From contig NC_090287.1 in the NCBI RefSeq assembly GCF_037392515.1, positions 14,249,001-14,313,000 on the forward strand: a stretch of DNA of 64,000 nt, read 5' to 3'. Shown in pieces: positions 1 through 10,486 of the stretch. Under the pieces are notes generated by a model. That model was not told the origin of the DNA, did no database searches, and worked only from the letters and a program-made list of their open reading frames with translations. The position numbers were made by a program, and so were the translations under genes. Origin of the DNA: Haliotis asinina (lineage: Eukaryota; Mollusca; Gastropoda; Lepetellida; Haliotidae). Each line of letters begins with the position of its first letter. Position 1 is the first letter of the stretch.

Positions 1-1331
1 CTACTGAGGCTGCCAGTAACAAGTATTCTTTCAATAATGCTAAATTTTTATTTTTGTAGACACCAAGAAGCTTCGAAAACACACACGCGGATACAAACAC
101 ATATTGGTTGTCCACAGAAACCTCTTGATATATACACACAAGCACACACACTATGATACATAAGCGCGCGCTCGTGTCTGTGTGTGTGTGGATATCACGT
201 GGTGTGTGTGAACATCATGAGAGTGCGTGTACACACTGCCAAAACGATAGGGCGATCATCGCATCCATCCAAAACAACATCAAGATAACAATATATTTTA
301 TTTTTATTCTTACATAATTTGGGCATCATAAATGTACATATATTTTCAAGTGAAGTTATTTATTGAGCACCTAAAGGCAGTTGTATTACATTTTGTCTGG
401 CATGCATCTATTTAGAGAATGAGGTGACGACATGAATTCTAAAACAGTCTCGGCAATAATTCGTTCAGGCAATAATTGGCAATGGGTATTGTAAACATGA
501 CGGATACACTTTCTAGATTTGTTCTTCAATCAACATATTGTAAAGGCACAAGGTCATCATAGTTAATGTTTCGGCATATGGTTAGCAATAATAACATAAC
601 TATTAAATTAGACCTGAAAGCATTACACATAAGGTCATCGCAAAGTCAGTGTTGAATACAATGGGTGGCCATTAGTATATTCCGTTTGGCAATGTGTTAA
701 AAATACATTTCAAGTTGAGAAAAGCATGAGCTACTAAAAAATCAGATGAATTTTAGTTGATTATTGCAAAGTTGACCAATTTTATGGACACCAAATTCTT
801 ATGTTTCGTGAATGTGTCGTTTCAATGCAGAGTCTTGCACCGTTTTCAAGCACTCACGAAATCAGAGAAGTTGTTGATCACAAGGTTTGTCAATATTGTA
901 CTACCCAACACTTAAAATGCCACTCAAAGAAGTTGACCATTGCAACAGTGACAACGTTACGCAGCAATATTACATTTATAGCGATCTCACACCATTCCCT
1001 TTCATTCACAAAAACAGCGAACCAAAACCTTTGGCAATATTGCACTACACATGAATTCTGTGACACTTGAGCACATGCATGTGATGTAGATGGTTCACGT
1101 CATAGGCAACATAATAATGTGAAATAGTCTCAATGCTGAACATGTGACACACCGAGCCATTCCTTCTCCATACCAGCAAGGACAACTCATGACTTCTTCA
1201 ATTTGTTTCACACCAATGCTCATAATTCATTTGATTTTCAAATGACATCCTCAACCCCATCCCATGAGTTGTTTTGGACGTCACTTCCGCATCCGGCCAT
1301 CAATGCATACGTTCAAAGGTTCACAAGAATC
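1..1331. other. 3' flank of the MCFD2-like gene, no gene seen
   Basis: The first 260 bases are rich in CA/TG dinucleotides (about 75-260) without forming a clean array. The rest is AT-rich unique-looking sequence. Because the gene at 1333-4111 is read leftwards, part of this stretch may be its 3' UTR if the hexamer at the stop codon is not used; reverse-strand AATAAA-like hexamers also occur near 299 and 359. The short open frame at 801-1070 has no recognisable domain and biased, AT-driven composition, so I do not call it a gene. Confidence 0.5.
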
Positions 1332-1337
1332 TTTATT
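1332..1337 (-). terminator. AATAAA hexamer overlapping the stop codon (candidate poly(A) signal)
   Basis: On the minus strand the last codons read ...CCT AAA TAA AG, so the canonical AATAAA hexamer contains the TAA stop of the MCFD2-like gene. If used, the 3' UTR would be only a few dozen bases. Other hexamers lie about 1 kb further left, so this may be a chance by-product of the Pro-Lys-stop ending. Confidence 0.35.
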
Positions 1338-4111
1338 TAGGGGAGTGGGGAGGTTGTACATGTTGTGGAGGTTGTTGCATATGTTGTGGAGGTTGTTGTG
1401 GAGGTTGTTGATATCCCTGGGGAGGTTGTTGGTACCCTTGTGGTGGCGGTTGCTGGTACCCTTGTGGTGGAGGTTGTTGGTACCCTTGTGGTGGGGGTTG
1501 CTGGTACCCTTGAGGAGGATGTTGGTATCCCTGCGGAGGAGGATGTTGGTACCCTTGCGGAGGAGGTTGTTGGTATCCTTGGGGAGGATGTCCTCCTGGG
1601 TATCCTTGCATTTGCGCACCTTGCTTCATCATCTCTTCGTGTTGTTGACGCATGCGCTGCTCATCCCTTCTCCTAGCGAGGACATATTCTGGGTAACTAA
1701 GGTAACCATTCCCATCTCTGTCATCATCGCGGAGGACCTTATCAATGATTTCTGAAACAACATAAAACCGATTAACTAAAACTGTCTATAAAACTTCTAC
1801 ATTTTGCTCTACCAAACCATGCAAGTCTGTGACACGAGCCACGGATTTGAAAAGGTTTCGAACCCTGAACAAAACTGAACAGGGACTGACTATACCAGTA
1901 CCAAATTGTGACGGAACAAATAAACACCGGTCGTATATTACCGAGGGCAAGAGAATTTTAGATAATGTTCTGGTTCATAACGAAATGAAAATACGTTTGG
2001 AAGGATACTCAATTTCTGAGAAGAAAAACATGCTCAAGATAATCAGTGAAAAATATTATCTTTTCTAAAATTCCTTTCTCGGTGATTTCCAAAGAGATTA
2101 TTATGCGAAACAGAAATTATAAGTCTTGTCTAGTTGGGATTACGAGAGGACGATACAGAAGTATTTTGAGCGCAGTGGTTTACATAAAATTACATGGGCA
2201 ATTTATCATGTACTGGCCGCATTTTGTACGCTAAAATGCAGTGTCGTTTGCTTGCTTGTGTACAAGGTATTTGGTAGAAACAAGGTCAGAAGGACCTACC
2301 GACATAGTTCTTGAACATGAGCTTGTGTCGGTCTTGTTTCATGGTCTCTATCTGTTCTTCGGTCTTGCCCTGGACTTCATGAGGCTGGAGGTTGTTGGGT
2401 GGAAGCATGTGTGACAGAGCCTGCAGGATTTCCAGGCCGTCGAGCATCGTGTCGTTGTTGGTGTCGTGGAGGCTGAGGGATCAAGTTGTGGGTCATGTAG
2501 ATGAGCAATATTATGCTGGTAGTTAGTGAGGGAGTTTGGTTTTGAAGCGATTTTAGCATTATTCCAGCACAATCACGTCGGGGGACACAAAACAAGGGCT
2601 TAATACATTGTAACGATGTGGGGAATTGAACCCGAGTCTTCGGCGTGACGAGCAAACGCTTTAACCACTTGTACTGCCCCTCTGATGCGTGGAGGGGAGT
2701 GGGAAAGGCCATGATACAGGTAGGTCGAGGCATGTGGAGGATAAAGTACAAAAGGCTAAATACAAAAAGTGAAATGTTTCTCTGGCATCGGCGCGACACT
2801 TTTATTTGTACGGGTAACAATTTTATATTCCCATTTTTAAAAAATGCTTTTGACTTGGCCGCGTCCCGATCACCCATTTGTCCACTATAAGAATGAGTGT
2901 CTGTTAGAACGAGTGTGAACGAGTGTCGTCTACAAGTCATTAACACGTGGTAAACTTCCCAAGCTCTATTTCTGAGGGAGAAAAAATAAACTGTGTTCCG
3001 TTCTCGTCACTTTCTGTCAAATTTTTTTTTTTTAAAAATGTGTTAAGGTAAAGGAGAATATGATAGATTGTGATAGATAGTTGAATGAGGCGGATTGTTA
3101 AAAGCGTAAGGTTGAATGTGATACGATTATGCTTGATTTCAAACAATACCTCCAGCTCATATGCAGCTATAGGTCAGGATTGCGTCTTCAACCATTCGGT
3201 AACGATTATCGGAGGGGTACCACGTGGAATACGTCATATGCACATGTGATGTCATCGCCCTTGACGTCGATATCGACTTACCGGAAGTAGTGGAACTCTA
3301 GTTCCTGTGGGGACATCTGTCTTTGAGTGTTCATCTCGTTCTGCATGTGTTCCTTGATGTGTCTGTGAAGGAGATAAAGACACGTGACCAGTCAAACTTA
3401 CACTAAGTATATGAATATACCCCCACAATACATAGACACGTGTTGTGTCTATTCGGACGTCTACATACTACGCCGCTTTTAGCAATATTCCAGCAATATC
3501 AAGGCGGATGACTTAGAAATGTTTTTTACTCGTTGTGCCCATGAGAGGAATCGAACCCGGGTCTTCGGCGTGACGACTGAACGTTTTAGTCACTGGGCTA
3601 GCTAACCACCCCACAGTTCGATATGTTCAGATTTCCCCTTCAGATGGTAATGGGAATATTGCTGAGTGTGGCATAAACGACACTCACTCACTCACTCACT
3701 CACTCACTCACTCAGATGGCAATGCAGACAGACAAAACGTATCAGACAAAATGTTGGAACCTGATGACGGTGGCGAGACCAAGACCTCACTTTATCCAAC
3801 TGCACTAAACCATGTTTCCCAATTATGTTTGGGAAGTCGTAGATTTGTTTAAAACACCTATTGTTTGTGCTCTCGAAACAAGCAATATTTTCATTTGTTT
3901 GTCAGTTTACACAGGCATATAGCCAAATCCTTAAAATATTAATATCTCAATGAGTGTTGATTTTAAGATAGACTTCAACTTACTGTTCGTTTTTGCCAGC
4001 TTCGTGGAACCCCTCGACTGCCTGTGTCTGGGCATGCTGGTGACCTTGGTGAGCACGACTGAAGGCCACGAGAGCGGAGGAAAAGGTCAGTATTGCGTCA
4101 CGGAGGTTCAT
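1333..4111 (-). CDS. MCFD2/CGREF1-like secreted EF-hand protein with PQGYQ-repeat tail (4 coding exons, complete)
   Basis: Coding exons on the minus strand are 4111-3984, 3362-3282, 2472-2300 and 1751-1333. All have GT-AG borders and the phases agree (2, 2, 1), giving 801 nt or 266 aa. Residues 1-20 form a signal peptide (MNLRDAILTFSSALVAFSRA). Residues 59-69 carry the family signature MSPQELEFHYF. EF-hand loop 1 is D73-E84 (D73, N75, D77, D81, E84) and loop 2 is D138-E149 (D138, D140, N142, E149); all calcium-ligand positions are intact. Residues 182-247 are eight PQGYQ repeats. Human MCFD2, the calcium-dependent partner of LMAN1/ERGIC-53 in ER-to-Golgi export of glycoproteins, is 146 aa and lacks such a tail; CGREF1 is the longer related family. 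A secretory-pathway or secreted calcium-binding role is inferred from homology. The ATG lies 6 nt inside an exon with a strong acceptor (TTTTTCCTCAG), so a non-coding first exon is expected upstream, near 5430-5750. Confidence 0.9.
1393..1590 (-). repeat. Coding minisatellite for the PQGYQ-repeat tail
   Basis: A 21-24 bp unit encodes (Q/H)PP(P)QGYQ, eight copies, residues 182-247 of the EF-hand protein. It is followed by QQPPQ/QHMQ/QHVQ ending in HSPK. The segment is Pro/Gln/Gly/Tyr rich, predicted to be disordered, and resembles in style the PPQGY tails of cephalopod rhodopsins and the N-terminus of annexin A7. The repeat leaves the antisense strand open in two frames (1264-1755 and 1365-1676 plus); these are shadows, not genes. 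Confidence 0.9.
2521..2680 (-). mobile_element. tRNA-type SINE in intron 3 of the MCFD2-like gene
   Basis: Read on the minus strand it begins GGGGCAGTACAAGTGGTTAA, has a B-box-like GGGTTCAATTCC stretch, then the body with AAGCCC, GTGTCCCCC, and GGAATAATGCTAAA, and ends in CAAACTCCCTCACTAAC. The same order of blocks recurs at 3471-3612, 4780-5090 and 37103-37437, which defines the family. It sits in the same orientation as the host gene, between exons 3 and 2. Confidence 0.75.
3471..3612 (-). mobile_element. tRNA-type SINE in intron 1 of the MCFD2-like gene
   Basis: On the minus strand the head is GGGGTGGTTAGCTAGCCCAG, followed by a B-box region GGGTTCGATTCC and the body block GCTGGAATATTGCTAAAAGC. 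The CACT tail is missing. It lies between the coding exons ending at 3984 and starting at 3362. Confidence 0.8.
3653..3712 (+). mobile_element. 5'-truncated SINE end with (CACT)n tail and 12-bp target-site duplication
   Basis: Only the last 60 bp of the SINE are present: GGAATATTGCTGAGTGTGG, a TAAA linker and about eight CACT units. It is flanked by CAGATGGTAATG (3641-3652) and CAGATGGCAATG (3713-3724), a 12-bp direct repeat with one mismatch. That is a target-site duplication and shows that the tetranucleotide tail arrived together with the retroposed end. Confidence 0.8.
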
Positions 4112-4356
4112 CGTGACCTGAGGAAAAACATCAACATGTACATCTTTTCAAAAATACATCTTCGTATTAAAATGATCAAGGATATATGAACACAAGCGTG
4201 TTTTATTACTCGCTGAAATCGGTATCCGCTGTGAGTGGTTCTATAAGGAGGTCTTAACTTCAGGACAGTTAGATCAGCTACGTCTGATTTAACACCGAGG
4301 CTTAACGCCAGACAGATTACACAAGTGTGGCTATAAATTATCGCCATCAAATGATA

Positions 4357-4562
4357 ACCCGTAAAGATCCGGGTTAGAATTGGTCTTCATCAACCAATGA
4401 TTATCGTAAGAGGCGACCAATAGAATACAATGTTCGGGGTCTCTGACATGGATGACACATGTCATCGTATCTCAACTGCGAAGGTCGCTGCTCTTGTTGT
4501 TCATTGCTGGATTGTGTGGTCCAGAGTCGATTATGACTCCGTCATATAGTTGGGATATTGCC
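4357..4562 (+). mobile_element. Second SINE family (ACCCGT-headed), upstream of the MCFD2-like coding exons
   Basis: The head ACCCGTAAAGATCCGGGTTA is followed by the blocks GTCTTCATCAACC, CGTAAGAGGCGACC, GACACATGTCATCG, and TGTGGTCCAGAGTCGATTA. The same block order is found at 10855-11107 (reverse), 37736-37915 and 63317-63577. The last part, where other copies read ATATTGCTGAGTGCGGC, is eroded here. No coding capacity. It lies in the presumed 5' UTR intron of the MCFD2-like gene. Confidence 0.8.
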
Positions 4563-4779
4563 AGATCGCCTGAAAGTGCTAATGTGTGGCGACTAGGATA
4601 AGTGCCTGTATAAATTTAAGGAAAATCCATCACAACAGTAATTGTTGGAACTGCTGAAGAAATATTTCTTCCTGTTGTCATCATTGTTAAAATAGCATAT
4701 ACATTTAGCCTGGAAGAATGCCTTCCTTATGATTTATGTGTATACAAAGCTTCATTCCTCCATATTTGAACAGAGCATC

Positions 4780-5090
4780 TGTCAGAGTCCCTTGTTCGAT
4801 TCCCCACTTGAGTGCCTAGTGTGAAGCACAGGCCCCGTTTTTCAAAAATATATAAACTTTTAGATGACCCGAAATACTTCACAGTAGGTTACAATACACT
4901 GTGCCACAATGCATTGTGCTCTGAAACATTTCGAATGGAGGGTCATCTAAAGAAAACATTATAGTTTAAACCTTTAGTCTTAGCAAAGACACGAGGCCTG
5001 TGGTGTGAAGCCCATTTCTGGCGTCCCCCGTTGTGATATTGCCACAGTATTGCTAACAAAGGCGAAAAACTACACTCGCTCAGTGTCAAT
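4780..5090 (+). mobile_element. tRNA-type SINE, interrupted by a MITE
   Basis: The B-box part GTTCGATTCCCCAC occurs at about 4795-4807 and the middle block GTGTGAAGC at 4819-4827. The second half (GTGTGAAGCCCATTTCTGG, GTCCCCCGTTGTGATATTGC, AAAACTACACTCGCTCAG) resumes at 5003 after a 175-bp insert. The two halves fit together as one SINE once the insert and the duplicated GTGTGAAGC are removed. Confidence 0.8.
4828..5002. mobile_element. 175-bp MITE with 9-bp target-site duplication (MULE-like)
   Basis: The insert starts ACAGGCCCCGT and ends ACGAGGCCTGTG, giving imperfect terminal inverted repeats. It is flanked by GTGTGAAGC at 4819-4827 and again at 5003-5011. An inner inverted repeat (TTAGATGACCC at about 4860 and GGGTCATCTAA at about 4930-4950) gives it a fold-back shape. 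A 9-bp duplication is typical of Mutator-like elements; the family name is an inference. The terminal GGCCCCGT block also resembles the fold-back elements at 14801 and 39643. Confidence 0.8.
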
Positions 5091-5430
5091 CATTTACTGT
5101 TAATCGACAACAATTTCAGTGAGCAATACAGCAGCCTAAAAATCTGACTATGAACTGTGCCACTGTCTATGATCTGAATGTGACAACCAGGAACATAAGC
5201 CATAAAAGAACGGCAAAACAGGACTCCACACGTTTAACTGGAATAGTGAGCTGCTGGTCTCACAAACACCTGTCCAACAGGAAAGGCAAGATATTTCATT
5301 GATGACAACTTCTTCATTATATTATGACACGAAGTTTCGGCATAGATTCTGATACCGTTGTCAAGAGATACTATCTGATTCTGTACCGATCATAATCTAT
5401 ACAGAAGTTGTCATCCATAAGGTATCTTAC

Positions 5431-5930
5431 CTTTCTTGTTAATTACCAGTTTCCAAAATGCCAGCAACTGATAACAGACCAGTTGAACATTCGAAGAAGA
5501 AAACTAATTCACACTGAGAATAAAACCAGAGGACTCGGTTACAGTCGTTTCGTTCAGAAAACATTTTGTCAACGTGTTAATTATAATTGGCAATAAGAAC
5601 ACAGATTATCAATTTACTTATTATCTACTTACTCTTACTAGCAGTAAATTCTTACAAGTCCTGCAAGTACGGCTATGACAAAAAAATGTCCCTGTCTCAC
5701 CGTACACAACACTTTGTCATCTGACGTAGACAACCGTAGTTCACTCTCTTAAACTGTCACCGGGATCCGTGTGTGGTCACTTCCTTCGCCAGTGTCCACT
5801 TGGAGAAGGAAGTGATACCCCCGGGGGTAAGATGCGACAGACTCATTAAACAAAGGCAGCCTTGACCCGAGAGGGACGTGTTGCCATAAAGTTAATTTCA
5901 CGGGGTTACGTCATGTCCCCTAGGGTGACG
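5431..5930 (-). promoter_or_regulatory. Candidate promoter and non-coding first exon of the MCFD2-like gene
   Basis: The ATG exon has an acceptor just upstream, so transcription must start to the right of 4118. On the minus strand there are three plausible splice donors, at 5430/5431 (AAAG|GTAAGA), 5655/5656 and 5700/5701. Just upstream lie a pair of inverted ETS-type sites (5777-5815) and a CRE/ATF-like site (TTACGTCA, 5906-5913) in locally GC-richer DNA. There is no TATA box, as in many housekeeping secretory genes. The exact start and donor cannot be decided without RNA data. Confidence 0.45.
5777..5815. promoter_or_regulatory. Perfect 11-bp inverted repeat with ETS-type cores
   Basis: TCACTTCCTTC (5777-5787) is mirrored exactly by GAAGGAAGTGA (5805-5815) with a 17-bp spacer. 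Each arm holds a consensus GGAAGT ETS core. ETS factors often drive TATA-less housekeeping promoters, which suits the upstream position relative to the MCFD2-like gene. Confidence 0.5.
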
Positions 5931-8109
5931 GTCATGTGACATATCATTGTTCATAGTGCATTGTTTGTGTATCATCAATCAAACTGTTTTGATTTGTTTA
6001 TGGTGATATATCACTGTTTGTTTACTAAAACGCAGACATATGTAGACAGGTATGTGTTGACAACCAGTAATGACTAAAATGCATTATCATAGTGTTATAC
6101 ATAGTGGCTGCACATGCATACTGTCTTTTACAGACCAAGATATTGCACTGTTGTGAATTAATTACTCAATATATATTTACATTATTTGCGACTAAAGAAC
6201 AACTATATCTCATAATATGTCGCTTATCTTATGCAAAGGTGAGTATCAATTACCTTTTCCAGCTTCAAATCTAAACGTTCCGTATTTGACAGTGGTACTT
6301 ATTTCAGTTGTAGATTGCAGGCACCTGCTTATCAGTCACATGTCTACCATCTTAAATTCGATGTACATTTCAGTCGCAGGTGTCAAATCAAACCGACATG
6401 ATCCCCTAGAGTGTAGCTGCAGAGCCTGGATGATGGACTTTCTCGCCCTGGGTTCTACCTTGCTATCAATAATATAGCCATGCCGATTACTATAATCTGA
6501 AGCAGCACAAAAATCGATAACATTGTAAACATCACAGAGGTTTTACTGGGTTCGTTCACTTGACTCTAACCGTTAAACCAACGAGTCGGTTTGTTGGGGC
6601 GCCAATTGCAAACAACGCTGTGGAGACTTTAAATATAATTTAATTTCATCCAATATTTCATTTCCCAGGGAGGTTTTCTTCTGAAGTGGTGGAATGTGAA
6701 CAGCCTTGTAACGCATGTATGTTGTGACATTGCAGACCAGACTGAATATCCACACCGAACAATGCATACTAAACATATGTCCAAACATATGTTTTGACAG
6801 AAGAGGTACCTCTTTCAAGGCAAAATTAGCTATGTTCATTTTGCACAAACACGGATACGGCACACTGAAATACGTTGACCGTATGGCACCTCATACTGTA
6901 TGAACTGTAATCAATACGTTAATTATGAATATCCCACCATATGTAGACAAAGTGTTCAGTGTATTGTTTTAGGACAGACGACATCGGACATGAAAGCATG
7001 GAATATATTGGCATATGTGTGTGATAGATAAGTCTTTGAAGACACAGCGGTATGGCTGCTTTTGTGGCATTTATGGTAACAAATGTAAATATTTTCAAAT
7101 AATTTTAAATAATTATGGAACCATATATACAGTGCATGCCGTAAGACATACGTGTCACTAGTCACGCATCGATGACTTCACACGTCTTATCACCTACCTC
7201 TAACCAAAAGCAGACGACACGACGTAAAGGCACAAGAAATTAGCTACTGTTACCACCAGTGCCTAGCTATCACGCAAAGTTCTGACAAACATATTCACTG
7301 AAAATGACTGAAAATATTGTCTAGAAAAGAACAGAGTATCGAAAATGGCCCTGTGACTCCACCAACCTGTTATTTCGCCAAGACATGCAATGGAAGTAGA
7401 TGGCCCTCGTTCTGTCAAGATGCGACGGGAGTGAAATATTGCTTGCCCGAGGCTATAGCCTCGTTTTGACTTGCCCCTCGCTGATTTCCGCTCTCACTCA
7501 AATAAACCGGCTCTCGCCTGCAAAAATCAATATGCCCTTAGAATAACGGTACGCTTAATTAGAACTGTCTATGATAGAGAGAAGAGAAGACGAATGTTAA
7601 ACACGGTATTGTGAGGTGTGATTCATATACACATAAGATCGCGGAAATGCATTACGTTTTACTCATGGAACTGTCAGAAAAAAAACAATCGATTACGTTG
7701 ATGCCTAGTAATACTAGCCGTGCATCAACTGAGATTTTATGTTTGATTTCGGGCTCTGACTGCAGAACGTGGTTGGGATAGGGGGATCACTATGATGCCG
7801 TGGTATCGCATGAAAGACATTGAAGCATCAGATCGACGAAACATGGCATTATAGATAGATACAGCATAGCCGATTCCAAGGTGCGCTACCAGGAACAAAT
7901 CCTTCTGTTGCTGTGGGTATAACAGAGGACTGCAAAACTGAAAACATTAAAATCATCTGAAAATGCCCAGGTGGGTTCGACCAGGCAGCGCATTACCAGC
8001 AAGTCTCATCTATTGTTTGGGAAACGGGAGCTGATGATAACATTACAAGCCTGACTGTGGGCGGATCACCCGACCTCTCTTCAAATAATATTCATTCATT
8101 CATCTTATC
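5931..8109. other. Intergenic, nothing recognised
   Basis: AT-rich sequence without a convincing exon, array or mobile element. Around 7370-7520 composition is more GC-rich and varied (CCCGAGGCTATAGCCTCG is a near-palindrome), which could be a regulatory segment, but nothing in the sequence alone shows it. Confidence 0.4.
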
Positions 8110-8460
8110 CATGCGCTAGAATAGCAGAGTCGTTTATGCAATCTGATGTGCGCATGACTCTGTATGCTGCGCTACACAGACATGTTGAGAGGAACATCTA
8201 TGTTGAGCCCTATATTGTTAATTCCATTCCCAGACACAACAGAAGTTCCCTAGCTAAGGGCAGATGCGGAGTAGCTCCTATACACATAGAGACTGGACGG
8301 TACAGTCATACACCGGTGAAGGAAAGAACATGTTTTTATTGTAAGCATGAAGTTGAGGATGAAATCTAGGTTTTACTACACTGTCCCCTTTATAATGATA
8401 TACGTTCTACCCTCTTAAATAAATATTTGAATGACTCTGATACTAATGATTACTAGTTTT
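8110..8460 (+). pseudogene. Broken non-LTR retrotransposon: C-terminal end of a reverse transcriptase polyprotein
   Basis: The frame opening at 8136 gives the pattern LAKGRCGVAPIHIETGRY, then TCFYCKHEVEDEI, a stop (TAG), then VLLHCPLYNDIRSTL in the same frame. This R-C-G-x-x-P-x-x-IETGRY ... C-x-x-C ... VEDE-x-x-LLHCPLY order is the C-terminal, zinc-ribbon-like region of invertebrate LINE polyproteins. The stop codon and the absence of the polymerase domain upstream show a dead, 5'-truncated copy. The sequence on to about 9000, ending near TTAATAAACTACCTGTC, may be its 3' UTR, with a minisatellite inside it. Confidence 0.7.
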
Positions 8461-8657
8461 ACGGATTTACAGAAGTTTCATCTTAGCCAATACGAATATT
8501 GTTTTTTATTCTGCCAACATCTGGTAGCTTTTACTTCAGATGTAGAAACATATGGTAATAGGTAACGAATTTATACTGTGTGTTCATATGTATATTGTAT
8601 GATGTCTTACTGGTGTGTATTTAACTGTGCTTAGTTATTTAATAATAACCTCTACGT

Positions 8658-8888
8658 GTATGTGGTTCTCATATCACGTGTAAGTGGTTCTCATATTACG
8701 TGTGTGTGGTTCTCATATTACGTATAAATGGTTGTCATATTACGCGTGTATGTGGCTCTCATAACACGTGTATGTGGTTCTCATATTACGTGTATGTGGT
8801 TCTCATATTACGTGTATATGGTTGTCATATTACGCGTGTATGTGGTTCTCATAACACGTGTATGTGGTTCTCATATTACGTGTATATA
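8658..8888 (+). repeat. 22-bp minisatellite with a 90-bp higher-order period
   Basis: About ten copies of a unit like GGTTCTCATATTACGTGTAT. Most are 22 bp; two are 24 bp (GGTTGTCATATTACGCGTG...). The order of unit variants repeats every four units (24+22+22+22 = 90 bp): the block beginning GGTTGTCATATTACGCG at about 8730 is repeated at about 8820. The short open frame through it is a by-product. Confidence 0.85.
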
Positions 8889-9128
8889 ATTTTAGCTAAT
8901 AGTCTGTCGTAACCCAGAAACGGTGCCTTGTCTTTGTGTAGTGTATTGTTATTATGTGCCTGTGATGTGAGACTTTAATAATCTTTAATAAACTACCTGT
9001 CTGTGTTGTAGTTACAACGTCGTTGACAGGACCAGGAAGCAGAGTGGCACGACCTTAACAACCTAATAAATAGAGTCATGTCGAGTGTCTATTTTCGTTG
9101 ATACAGGCATGGCGGCGGCGAGTGAAAA

Positions 9129-9175
9129 CAGTGGGGTTTTTTTTGTTTTTTTTTTGTTTGTTTTTTTTTTTATTT
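9129..9175 (+). repeat. T/G-rich low-complexity tract
   Basis: Runs of T broken by single G residues after a GGGG. Similar keto-rich tracts on the same strand lie at 12816-12962, 52745-52800 and 54379-54640. Confidence 0.7.
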
Positions 9176-9358
9176 CGATGTCGCCATACTGAGCTAGAGT
9201 TACCGACTGGTTCGGGTCTCCTTCTTTGTCTCAGTCGTTGGCGCCTCTCCGTCTCATTTCCGTTATGGTTTTGAGGCACAGCCCATCATTGCAGAACGGC
9301 AACATTACGCTGCCTTAAAAACGTCAGTGTCTGCATTTTGCAGAACAGGTAGAATATG

Positions 9359-9478
9359 TTTGTTTTGTTTGTTTGTTGTTTAACTCCTCTCTCAGCAATA
9401 CTCCAGCTACATGGCGATGGTCTGTAAATAATCGAGTCTGCGCCAGACATTGCAGTGATTAACATCATGAGCATCGGC
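9359..9478 (-). mobile_element. 3' half of a second-family SINE with (GTTT)n tail
   Basis: Forward reading: TTTGTTTGTTGTTTAACTCC, then CAGCAATACTCCAGCTACATGG, GTCTGTAAATAATCGAGTC and CAGTGATTAACATCATGAGC. This is the reverse complement of the 3' half of the element at 63317-63577. Here the tail is AAAC-type instead of CACT-type. Confidence 0.75.
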
Positions 9479-10486
9479 CTTCATTCAGCGACAGTGTGCT
9501 GAGCAAGTCAGCATGGGTTCCTGGAGACCAGCTCTGCGTTCTCAGACTGTTAGAGTTAACTGTTAGATGTCTTAGTTGCACCAACGGAACATTGTTGTCC
9601 TGGTTACGTGATGACAAGTCCATGGCAGTGTTGTCCTGCTCTTGATAACGACATCAAATAGATTTAGCGTTAAATGGAAAACCGATCTGAGTCATATCTG
9701 CTTGAAGGATACCCAAGGTGCGCTGACATTGATTTTCAGTGAACCGTGTCAGAGCGTAAATGTTTTCTTACGGTTGAACAAATATGTTTTATGACCACTC
9801 GACAGCAAAGTGTTGTGTGTTTATTTGCACGTGTGAGTATTATGCAACACGTAAATATTAAATCTGTAGTCAGTGCATAGCCATAATCATTCAACTGGTG
9901 AATCACGACTTGAAGGTCGAGGAGATATCTTCATAAAGATATGCTTGCATTTATATGTTTCAGAAAAATCATATTTTCATATATTTCATATATATTACCC
10001 ATACGTCTAGAATAGTCGCGTGTGATCACTTTCAGTTATTTGCACAATCGTGTTTATTTTAACTTTTATCAATGCTGACTGGTCAGTTGAAATCACATCA
10101 CTGTGCCTCATTGTTGAAACAAATACGACATGTCGTAATTAATTCTTCCTTATATCTTTCCTGGTTACCTTGCGTCATCTGAACAATCAGCTGCCTTCAG
10201 TGAAGTTTCTTTGAAGGTCATTCATTCCATATGCTTCCTCTGCCCCTATCTCTTGACGTGTCAATAAGAAAGAGGATATTTCAAGTAGGGGATATTCCAT
10301 TTTGCGAGTATACCACCATTCAATGCCAATGCATGTGAGAATATATATCCATACAGATGAAAGATTTTCAAAGGAATGGAATATATTTTCCTTAATTTCT
10401 TTTCATCATCTGTTCCCTCCTTGCATTTTATCAATCTTGTAAATCTAATATCCCTATTTTTTTAAATGGTAGATATAGAATATCTG

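Noticed and set aside
1264..1755. 163-codon plus-strand frame, Leu/Trp/Arg rich
   Set aside because: It is the exact antisense of the PQGYQ-coding exon; the periodic text comes from the repeat and ends at the exon border.
3471..3612. Possible real tRNA gene (A- and B-box-like blocks)
   Set aside because: No cloverleaf can be formed and the sequence continues into the SINE body; it is a tRNA-derived SINE head.
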